Source of the DNA: Methanobacteriota archaeon
Lineage (GTDB): Archaea > Thermoplasmatota > Poseidoniia > Poseidoniales > Poseidoniaceae
Assembly: GCA_009936765.1 (NCBI GenBank)
Contig: JAACDL010000142.1
Span: forward strand, 1-10,115
DNA length: 10,115 nt
Direction of reading: 5' to 3'
The notes under the pieces are model-generated. The model made no database searches and had not been told where the DNA came from. It saw only the letters and a program-made list of their open reading frames with translations. Of this stretch, positions 1 through 5,356 are shown one piece after another (the stretch's first letter is position 1; each line of letters starts with the position of its first letter). The position numbers and the translations under genes are program-made.

Positions 1-1
1 A

Positions 2-79
2 TGGTGGGTCTGTCCAGATTTGAACTGGAGTCCAAGCGTCCCAAACGCCCGAGTATAGGCCAAGCTAACCCACAGACCC
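2..79 (-). tRNA. tRNA-Pro (anticodon UGG), 3' CCA encoded
   Basis: The minus strand folds as a complete tRNA. The 7-bp acceptor stem GGGTCTG/CAGACCC pairs perfectly, followed by discriminator A and an encoded CCA (bases 4 to 2). The T arm is TCCAG-TTCAAAT-CTGGA. The anticodon arm GGGCG/CGCTT (two G-U pairs) closes loop TTTGGGA, giving anticodon TGG at bases 43 to 41 with G37, as expected for a proline tRNA reading CCA and wobble codons. The D arm is weaker (GGTT against TACT, with a G-U pair and a mismatch) but has the AG...GG loop signature. There is no intron. It lies 35 nt downstream of the zinc-ribbon gene on the same strand with no evident TATA box between, so it may be released from a shared transcript; this is inference. 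Confidence 0.93.
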
Positions 80-114
80 TGCAAACCTTGCGCAATCGTT
101 TCCCTTCTTGAATG

Positions 115-531
115 TCACTGAAGAAGTAGATAGGAATTATCGTCTCGATGAATCATCAAACCTTGCCCAACTGCCTCTTCGGCTACGTCTTCTGCAGAAA
201 TTGTCACCCCTTTTCCACGTAAAGCGCCTGCGAGCCTGTCCAAGGACACTATGTTCTCAATAGCTGCAATTCTGATGCATTCGAAAAGTAAAGTTGCGCT
301 AGGACGTTCATTTACTTCTACTTCCTTTGGCAACTTTTGCCGCATCTCATCTCTGAGGTTTTCGGGCATGTTTGAGATTGCTACTTCTCTCTGGAGATCA
401 CTTGCGTTTTCAGCAACTGAAACTACCTGCAATTTGTCACCTGCTGGAAAACCACAATGTGGGCATTTTCGAGTCTTACCAATTATACCCCAGCATCGCT
501 CACAATTTGAACAGCGAACAACGGTGTACAA
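115..531 (-). CDS. Zinc-ribbon / winged-helix-like protein (DUF5817-like), TTG start
   Basis: This 138-residue protein starts MYTVVRC and carries two CxxC knuckles, C7/C10 and C23/C26 (the latter CPHCG), which together form a likely rubredoxin-type zinc ribbon. The C-terminal segment, about residues 80-138, looks like a small winged helix: helices, then a hairpin ending near SYLLLQ. This layout resembles archaeal DUF5817 proteins, which join an N-terminal MYxVVxCxxC ribbon to a C-terminal winged helix; the assignment is from remembered similarity. A nucleic-acid role is plausible but unproven. The start codon is TTG. It is chosen because GAGGTG sits 5 nt upstream and overlaps the TGA of the preceding gene, and because the family begins MYxVV. 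The gene is probably cotranscribed and translationally coupled with the PvlArgDC-like gene upstream. Confidence 0.8.
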   Translation of the reverse strand: MYTVVRCSNCERCWGIIGKTRKCPHCGFPAGDKLQVVSVAENASDLQREVAISNMPENLRDEMRQKLPKEVEVNERPSATLLFECIRIAAIENIVSLDRLAGALRGKGVTISAEDVAEEAVGQGLMIHRDDNSYLLLQ

Positions 532-536
532 ATTAA

Positions 537-542
537 CACCTC
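537..542 (-). promoter_or_regulatory. Shine-Dalgarno GAGGTG overlapping upstream stop codon
   Basis: Read on the minus strand, TGAGGTGTTAAT precedes the TTG start. The TGA is the stop of the upstream gene and GAGGTG is the ribosome site for the next gene, with 5 nt spacing. It decides the non-ATG start and implies coupling. The same arrangement (TGAGGTGATTAC-ATG) recurs between sepF and the ZPR1 gene. Confidence 0.75.
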
Positions 543-1221
543 AAAGTGAGAAGTCTGTATTACCGCCGCCAGGTGGTTTCCTTCCACCTGGCCTCATTGC
601 AGGGGCTGCCGGTGCTTTGGTGTCAACTCTCTTGGCAGCGTCTGCCATAGCATCTGTGGCTTGCCTAGTTAGACCAGCGCGCACTCTTCCCACATTACGT
701 CCGCCCGACATCTTGAGTGAATCTGGAAGGATCAAAGCAGCCATTGCCACTCCATAGTGGTCTTGTGCTGCTGTCACTTCATCAACTGCAACATCGAACG
801 AAATAACTTCAAGATCTCTACTAGCCAAACGCCTTTGCAGATTTCTTTTTAGTAAAGCCTCTGTTTCTTCATAGTCTAATTCAGTGGTAATCTTGGCTAC
901 GATTGCACATTCATCACCTTCTGGTGTACGGCAAGCGGCCCAAGCCACACCCGCACAAGCACTAGAACCACCGTAAGCATACGCTGTAGCCAAATGACAT
1001 TCAACCAGTGAACCCATTGGCAATGGTAGAGGCGGTGTTGCTTCGAAGCCCATGGGTAAGAAAGCACCGTGAACTTCAATCAATCTTGAGTCACCGAGGC
1101 CCATTTCAACTAAGCCTTGGTCATAAGCATCTTCTGCATTCTCTCCCCAAGGAGCTACTGCTGTCATTAACCAACCAGGGCATGCTCCTGCCGATGTGGG
1201 GTTCTTACCAGAACTGTACAT
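541..1221 (-). CDS. Pyruvoyl-dependent arginine decarboxylase-fold protein lacking catalytic residues
   Basis: Residues about 15-166 align along their length with archaeal pyruvoyl-dependent arginine decarboxylase (PvlArgDC, about 165 residues in Methanocaldococcus jannaschii). Landmarks are DAYDQGL (family NAFDGAL), LPLPMGSLV (family LPKLPMGALV) and the closing HYGVAMAAL. True enzymes cleave themselves at a Ser-Ser pair (Thr-Ser in Chlamydia AaxB) to make a pyruvoyl group. Here the aligned residues are H51-G52, and the catalytic Glu of MEY (E109 in M. jannaschii) aligns with K110. The SS at 86-87 is in another segment. Decarboxylation is therefore unlikely, and a ligand-binding, structural or other role is more plausible. 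Residues 167-226 form an extra basic tail rich in Pro, Gly and Ala, absent from classical enzymes. The ATG start has no Shine-Dalgarno site and fits a leaderless transcript. It heads a unit with the zinc-ribbon gene 9 nt downstream. Confidence 0.72.
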   Translation of the reverse strand: MYSSGKNPTSAGACPGWLMTAVAPWGENAEDAYDQGLVEMGLGDSRLIEVHGAFLPMGFEATPPLPLPMGSLVECHLATAYAYGGSSACAGVAWAACRTPEGDECAIVAKITTELDYEETEALLKRNLQRRLASRDLEVISFDVAVDEVTAAQDHYGVAMAALILPDSLKMSGGRNVGRVRAGLTRQATDAMADAAKRVDTKAPAAPAMRPGGRKPPGGGNTDFSL

Positions 1222-1274
1222 ATTAGGGTCGAGGATGGGCTAGGTTCATCAAGACCGTGGTCCGAGTGGTTAGT
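1222..1274. promoter_or_regulatory. Bidirectional promoter with shared CATCAA/TTGATG box
   Basis: This is a 53-bp gap between divergent genes. CATCAA at 1247-1252 lies 23-28 nt before the plus-strand ATG at 1275. Read as TTGATG, it lies 26-31 nt before the minus-strand ATG at 1221. Both distances suit an archaeal TATA-like element with leaderless transcription. The gap also contains GGCTAGGTTCAT (1238-1249), nearly repeated in the 7947-8001 promoter, and CGACCCTAAT just before the minus ATG, nearly repeated before sepF. No canonical AT-rich TATA box is visible. Assignment as promoter elements is inference. Confidence 0.5.
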
Positions 1275-1562
1275 ATGGCAAGCAATTCCAGAGGAGTCTT
1301 ATTGCTTGGAGGAGGTGCTATGATTGCAGTTGCTGCAGTCATTTCAACTACTCGCGGAAAGGGATGGATTGTTCCAATGGCCATCTTGCTTTCAATAATC
1401 CTAGCAATTTTATTATTTTCAACACTCACTTCTAGTAGTGATAAAATTCATGGAAGCACACCTATTAATGTTAGAAAACAGATTCATTCGGAAAATATAG
1501 AATCTGTGACTGAAGACCTACCTGAACCTAGTGAATCCGGAATTGAGTTGCCAATGTTGTAA
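1275..1562 (+). CDS. Small membrane protein with two predicted TM helices
   Basis: This 95-residue protein is not assigned to a family. Two hydrophobic segments, about residues 7-24 and 31-52, flank a short basic loop (TTRGKG), followed by a hydrophilic, acidic C-terminal tail of about 43 residues. Such a shape fits a small integral membrane protein. The ATG at 1275 is chosen over an in-frame GTG at 1257 because the CATCAA box sits 23-28 nt upstream of the ATG, whereas GTG would leave it only 5-10 nt away. An 8-bp inverted repeat (1279-1286 with 1301-1308) lies just inside the coding start. Its stop is separated by only 3 nt from the stop of the convergent ZPR1 gene. It is a plausible gene because it is divergently placed, open throughout and has coherent TM segments, but I recognise no homologue. 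Confidence 0.68.
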   Translation: MASNSRGVLLLGGGAMIAVAAVISTTRGKGWIVPMAILLSIILAILLFSTLTSSSDKIHGSTPINVRKQIHSENIESVTEDLPEPSESGIELPML

Positions 1563-1565
1563 CTA

Positions 1566-2174
1566 CTATTCCACATCACTTTGACTGAACACAGGTGGTT
1601 CTGGCCCCACCGGTAAATCTTCTAACTCTACAGCAGCTAACTCCCGCATTGTCGCATCACCATGAAGAATCTGTGAGCGGCCATTCGGGTCAAGCAATTC
1701 AACTGTTATAGGACGAGGAGTTGGGTCTTCTTTCAATTCAAGTAGAGTAGTATGCATATCCTGTAATCTCTTGATATCTTCAATGTCGGAATCATCGGCA
1801 TAACACTGTCTAGTAACCATAACAATGATTTCCATAAAACGATCTATTACGCCTTCAACATTTGAAACATAACCCGTGGATGCTGTTCCGGGTTTAACCT
1901 CTAAATCTAGTTCCGGTATTCTTACTGTACAGGAAGATGAACGTACAACCCTTGCACGAATGTGCTCAGGTTTGCTGATTAGTAATTGACAACTACCGGG
2001 TTTCTTACCTTCTGCAGGTATGAAATCGGATTGTCTCCAACCGCATGCATGACAAAGAACAGTCACTTGGGTATGCTCACCAAAATATGGAATCTCATCA
2101 ATATGTGTCATCATCCTTACTTGGCCTTCGACTTTACAGATAGGGCATGGTATTTCGACAGGTACTTCATCCAT
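1566..2174 (-). CDS. ZPR1-type zinc finger domain protein
   Basis: This 202-residue protein has the single ZPR1 module typical of archaea. C10/C13 (CPIC) and C41/C44 (CHACG) form a four-cysteine zinc finger, followed by the diagnostic GWRQSD and a beta-rich region with VRIPELDLEV, GTASTGYVSNVEGVI and a helical segment. Eukaryotic ZPR1 has two such modules and acts in folding of elongation factor eEF1A; the archaeal role is less clear. A C-terminal acidic tail (about residues 175-202) is variable. The start is supported by GAGGTG 5 nt upstream, overlapping the TGA of sepF, so translation is probably coupled to sepF. The gene ends 3 nt from the convergent membrane-protein gene. Confidence 0.88.
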   Translation of the reverse strand: MDEVPVEIPCPICKVEGQVRMMTHIDEIPYFGEHTQVTVLCHACGWRQSDFIPAEGKKPGSCQLLISKPEHIRARVVRSSSCTVRIPELDLEVKPGTASTGYVSNVEGVIDRFMEIIVMVTRQCYADDSDIEDIKRLQDMHTTLLELKEDPTPRPITVELLDPNGRSQILHGDATMRELAAVELEDLPVGPEPPVFSQSDVE

Positions 2175-2179
2175 GTAAT

Positions 2180-2185
2180 CACCTC
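2180..2185 (-). promoter_or_regulatory. Shine-Dalgarno GAGGTG overlapping sepF stop codon
   Basis: On the minus strand TGAGGTGATTAC leads directly into the ATG of the ZPR1 gene. The TGA terminates sepF and the GAGGTG serves the ZPR1 start with 5 nt spacing. It matches the junction architecture at 532-543, which suggests termination-reinitiation coupling. Confidence 0.75.
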
Positions 2186-2648
2186 AATTAAACTCTGAAG
2201 AGTCTGCAGCAAATGCTTCAGATTCAACTCCATTAACTCCACGGCAGCCCGGAGGTAAAAGCATCAACCTAGTTTCAGTAAGACGGATAATCTGGCCTCC
2301 TAAATCGTTTTCAATAAATTTGTTCAATCTCTCGATTGCTGTTTGAAGTTCTAACTTACGATTTAGCAACTTCTCCATACGAACTATCGCAGCCTCGCCG
2401 TCAGCTAGCCAATCCATTAATTGGAGAACACCGGTGAGATCGTGGAGAGTTGCTCTATGAATTACTAATCCATCAACCACTTTTGGAACTGGAGCAGTAG
2501 GATACAGTTTCTCTAAATCATGATAAGTTGTATTACCTTGACTATTAGAGGCTGGAAGCGATGATTCTTCTGAGGGTAAATTCAACTTTCTAGGGGCTTG
2601 GCCAGAGAAAGCATCCAGCGAAGTCTGCTTATCCTCCTCCTCGCTCAT
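2184..2648 (-). CDS. sepF: SepF-like cell division protein
   Basis: This 154-residue protein has a C-terminal SepF domain (about residues 62-138): LVIHRATLHDL, a helix, AAIVRMEKLL, a long helix with AIERLNKFI, then LGGQIIRLTETRLMLLPPG. This follows the archaeal pattern of a conserved strand, a negotiated helix pair, GG(D)IxRL and a final strand. SepF anchors FtsZ filaments to the membrane at the division site in FtsZ-containing archaea. The N-terminal 60 residues are polar and probably disordered; an amphipathic membrane-targeting helix is expected in the family but is not obvious here. A short acidic tail follows the domain. The ATG has no Shine-Dalgarno site; TTATCA lies 25-30 nt upstream and CGACCCTACT abuts the start, suggesting a leaderless transcript. 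It heads a two-gene unit with ZPR1. No ftsZ is in the window. Confidence 0.8.
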   Translation of the reverse strand: MSEEEDKQTSLDAFSGQAPRKLNLPSEESSLPASNSQGNTTYHDLEKLYPTAPVPKVVDGLVIHRATLHDLTGVLQLMDWLADGEAAIVRMEKLLNRKLELQTAIERLNKFIENDLGGQIIRLTETRLMLLPPGCRGVNGVESEAFAADSSEFN

Positions 2649-2740
2649 AGTAGGGTCGGTGTGACGGTTGGTTGATAAGGGTCCCGCGAGACGCAGGTAT
2701 CATCCCGCCTAATCTGTCGGGAACCTATCGAGTTGAGAAC
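2649..2740. promoter_or_regulatory. Divergent promoter region, sepF and psmB
   Basis: A 92-bp gap separates the sepF ATG from the preferred psmB ATG. For sepF, TTATCA (2678 to 2673) is 25-30 nt upstream, with CGACCCTACT next to the ATG. For psmB, TAATCT (2710-2715) is 26-31 nt upstream, a weaker match, and GAACCTA occurs at 2721-2727. The region stays open in the psmB frame back to a TTG at 2672, but that start would leave only 23 bp for two promoters. The promoter reading is inferred. Confidence 0.45.
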
Positions 2741-3364
2741 ATGGAAGACAGTCCCTTAGCAGTCAAAACTGGAACTAGTACAATCGGTATTACATTCAAT
2801 GGAGGAGTAGTAGTTGGAGCTGACCACAGAGCAACTATGGGTCACTTCGTTGCAAACAAGAGTGTACAGAAGTTATTCAAAATTGGAAACAATCTTGCTC
2901 TAACAACTGCTGGACTTGTAGGACATGCTCAATCATTAGCACGTACACTTGCTGCAGAAGTATCCTTGTTCGAACTACGCCGAGGAGATTCAATGACAGT
3001 GAAAGGGGCAGCAACACTAACTGCAAACATCCTATCTGGAAGACCTCATTGGGTACAATTACTAATCGTTGGAGTCGACAATGATGGCGGCTCAGTATAC
3101 TCAATAGATTCTGCTGGCGGCTCAATACCTGACACTTACTGTGCAACAGGTTCTGGATCCCCATACATGTATGGTGTCCTAGAAGACGGATTCAGTGAAA
3201 ATATGTCCAGGAAGGACGCAGTGGCTCTAGCTGCTCGCTCACTTTCTGCTTCTGCACAACGTGATGCAGCATCTGGAAATGGTATGGATTTGGCTGTAAT
3301 TACAGCGAAAGAGGGATATGTACCAGTCGACCAGAGCGAAATCGCCGCCGCACTCAAAAGGTGA
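2741..3364 (+). CDS. psmB: Proteasome subunit beta
   Basis: This is the catalytic subunit of the archaeal 20S proteasome, an N-terminal threonine hydrolase that degrades proteins delivered by an ATPase such as PAN. From the ATG at 2741 it has 207 residues, normal for the family. A short 11-residue propeptide ends KTG, and autocleavage would expose T12 of TSTIGI. The catalytic triad is present: T12 (Thr1), D28 in GADHRATMG (Asp17) and K44 in KSVQKLF (Lys33). GSGSPYMYGVLE and the late SRKDAVALA helix are also typical. An upstream in-frame TTG at 2672 would add 23 residues before an otherwise standard propeptide and is less likely. The aCPSF1 gene follows on the same strand, an adjacency also seen in methanogens (for example MJ1237/MJ1236), so the pair is probably cotranscribed. 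Confidence 0.95.
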   Translation: MEDSPLAVKTGTSTIGITFNGGVVVGADHRATMGHFVANKSVQKLFKIGNNLALTTAGLVGHAQSLARTLAAEVSLFELRRGDSMTVKGAATLTANILSGRPHWVQLLIVGVDNDGGSVYSIDSAGGSIPDTYCATGSGSPYMYGVLEDGFSENMSRKDAVALAARSLSASAQRDAASGNGMDLAVITAKEGYVPVDQSEIAAALKR

Positions 3365-3380
3365 GGCATTCCCACTCCAA

Positions 3381-3399
3381 CTACGGGTTAGTCCCGTGG
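3381..3399 (+). other. Short hairpin between psmB and aCPSF1 gene
   Basis: CTACGGG (3381-3387) pairs with CCCGTGG (3393-3399) around loop TTAGT, giving seven pairs including one T-G. It lies 16 nt after the psmB stop and 52 nt before the next start. No T-tract follows, so it is not a classical terminator. It could be a transcript-stabilising or processing element, or chance. Confidence 0.35.
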
Positions 3400-3438
3400 A
3401 TCTCCACCTCGGGGGTTCACAATGTCAATCAGTGGGAC

Positions 3439-3445
3439 GGAGGTG
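3439..3445 (+). promoter_or_regulatory. Strong Shine-Dalgarno GGAGGTG for aCPSF1
   Basis: GGAGGTG ends 6 nt before the ATG at 3452 and is the strongest ribosome site in the window. It favours that ATG over the in-frame ATG at 3422, which has no such site, and it shows that the mRNA has a leader or is part of the psmB transcript. Confidence 0.8.
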
Positions 3446-3451
3446 AATACG

Positions 3452-5356
3452 ATGAGACTTAGTTTCAAAGAAATGAAAGATGCGATAGCAAAAATCGTGC
3501 CGAAAGGAATCGAATATGACGTCGATTTAGAGGCAGGAGATATTGCGATAATTACACCCACACCAGATTCATTTGGTGGAGGCGAAGGACTAATTGGAAA
3601 AATAGCAAAGAAAATCAAGAGAAGAGTTGTTCTCCGACCACATGCTTCAATTATGAAAGATGAAAAAGAAACTGAAGAGTTCATACGGGATTTAATTGAA
3701 GAAGTAGCTGGAATCGATTCGATTTACTTCGATGCTTGTTACTGCGAAGTTACTGTAATCTGTAACAACCCTGGTGAAGCAGTAGGAAGAAGAGGAGCGA
3801 ACGCAAAAGCTATTCGTGATAATTGTGGCTGGATGGTCAAATTCGAAAGAACTGCACCAATCCACTCCAAGACTGTTCACGATATCAAAGGCTACAGAGC
3901 ATCCCATGCTAAAGAACGCCGTAAGTTGTTGAAAGATTTCGGATTGAACATTTACCGACCAAAGCGCCCGGGTTCCTTCTGGGTTAGGACGACTGGCCTT
4001 GGCTCATACAGAGAAGTTGGAAGGGCTTGTCACCTTGTTACGACAAACGAAAGCCGCGTAATGATCGATGTTGGAGTTAATATTGCATCAGATACAGACC
4101 CTATGCCTTACTTTACTGCGCCTGAAGCACTGCCTATGGAGAAAATGGATGCCGTTATTCTAACACACGCGCATCTAGACCACGCTGGTATGTTGCCCGT
4201 TCTTTTCAGATATGGCTACAGAGGACCGGTTTACTGCACACCACCAACAAGGGACATGATGCTATTGTTGCAATCAGATTATCTCAAGGTTGGGGGTGCT
4301 GAGGGTAAAAGAGCTCCATATGACATGGAAGATATACGAACTTGTATGCGCCACGTTGTTGACGTTGATTGGGGACAAACTGTCGACATCGCACCAGATA
4401 TGAAACTGACATTCCATAATGCAGGTCACATTCTTGGTTCTTCATCAGTTCACCTTCATGTAGGAGATGGGAAGCATAACATCGTATTCTCAGGAGACCA
4501 GAAATATGAGAAATCTTGGTTATTCGATGCTGCTAACACTAGATTCCCTCGTTGTGAAACTTTGGTTATTGAATCGACATATGGCGCATCTGGAGATTTC
4601 CAGCCTAGCCGTGAAGAAGCAAATCAAGAACTTCAGGACATTGTGAGCCGTACGATACAGAGAGGAGGCAAGATGATTTGTCCTGTTTTCGCGGTAGGTA
4701 GATCCCAGGAAGTTATGATTGCAATCGATGAGTTGTTCCGTTCAGGAAGTGTAAAACCAGTACCTGTCTACCTTGACGGTATGATTCAGGAAGCTACTGC
4801 AATACATTCATCATATCCAAACTATCTGACACAGGCTCTGAGAAAGAGCCTACTGAAAGATGATGGAAACAATCCGTTCACAAGTGAATGGTTCAGGCCT
4901 GTTCAGGGAAGAGACATGAGGGAATCTATCATTATGGATAGCAGCCCGTGTATTGTTCTAGCAACTAGTGGAATGATGAATGGTGGACCAGTAATGAATT
5001 ACTTCCAGAATTGGGCACATGAAAACCGAAATTCACTCTGCTTTGTAGGATACCAAGCCGAAGGAACACTGGGTAGAAGATTACAGAAAGGATTCAGTGA
5101 AGTTCCAATGGTTATCAATGGACAAACTGAGATTGTCAAGATTGGTTGCGAAATGGCAACTATTGATGGATTCAGTGGACACTCAGATAGAAGACAACTG
5201 CTTGAGTTCATTGAGAACATGAGTCCAAGGCCAAAGAATGTTATTTGTCACCATGGTGATTACTTCAAGTGTAACGAATTGGGAAGGACACTACGTGAGA
5301 AGTTCAAGGTTAGGACTTATGCACCTCAAAATCTTGAGACTGTCAGACTTTCCTGA
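3452..5356 (+). CDS. aCPSF1 / FttA: KH-domain beta-CASP ribonuclease, transcription termination factor
   Basis: This 634-residue protein is the archaeal CPSF73 homologue, shown in Thermococcus and Methanococcus to cleave nascent RNA and terminate transcription. N-terminal KH-type RNA-binding domains occupy about residues 1-135, with GRRG at 112-115. The metallo-beta-lactamase core has HAHLDH (H239, H241, D243, H244), H326 in AGHILGSS and D349 in SGDQ. The beta-CASP insert and motifs follow: IESTYG (E374), PVFAVGRSQE, GFSGHSD (H577) and CHHGD (H600/H601). All metal-binding and catalytic motifs appear intact and the length matches the roughly 636-residue family. The start is set by GGAGGTG 6 nt upstream; an ATG at 3422 would add 10 residues. 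Its TGA abuts the stop of convergent trpS with no spacer. The neighbour psmB is a conserved euryarchaeal association. Confidence 0.95.
   Translation: MRLSFKEMKDAIAKIVPKGIEYDVDLEAGDIAIITPTPDSFGGGEGLIGKIAKKIKRRVVLRPHASIMKDEKETEEFIRDLIEEVAGIDSIYFDACYCEVTVICNNPGEAVGRRGANAKAIRDNCGWMVKFERTAPIHSKTVHDIKGYRASHAKERRKLLKDFGLNIYRPKRPGSFWVRTTGLGSYREVGRACHLVTTNESRVMIDVGVNIASDTDPMPYFTAPEALPMEKMDAVILTHAHLDHAGMLPVLFRYGYRGPVYCTPPTRDMMLLLQSDYLKVGGAEGKRAPYDMEDIRTCMRHVVDVDWGQTVDIAPDMKLTFHNAGHILGSSSVHLHVGDGKHNIVFSGDQKYEKSWLFDAANTRFPRCETLVIESTYGASGDFQPSREEANQELQDIVSRTIQRGGKMICPVFAVGRSQEVMIAIDELFRSGSVKPVPVYLDGMIQEATAIHSSYPNYLTQALRKSLLKDDGNNPFTSEWFRPVQGRDMRESIIMDSSPCIVLATSGMMNGGPVMNYFQNWAHENRNSLCFVGYQAEGTLGRRLQKGFSEVPMVINGQTEIVKIGCEMATIDGFSGHSDRRQLLEFIENMSPRPKNVICHHGDYFKCNELGRTLREKFKVRTYAPQNLETVRLS

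Noticed and set aside
251..757. 168-residue plus-strand open frame opposite the zinc-ribbon and PvlArgDC-like genes
   Set aside because: It spans the junction of two well-supported minus-strand genes and is a shadow frame.
1279..1308. 8-bp inverted repeat CAAGCAAT/ATTGCTTG with a 14-nt loop just inside the small membrane-protein gene
   Set aside because: An 8-bp repeat with this loop is expected by chance in 10 kb; it is in coding sequence and there is no further support for a regulatory role.
1251..1320. tRNA-like D-arm sequence (TCCGAGTGGTTAG) with a possible hairpin after it
   Set aside because: No T-arm GGTTCRA-type sequence or matching acceptor stem follows, and the region fits a promoter and coding start better.
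2672..2740. Upstream TTG start adding 23 residues to the proteasome beta subunit
   Set aside because: It would place psmB 23 bp from the sepF start and give an unusually long propeptide; the ATG at 2741 gives a standard short one.
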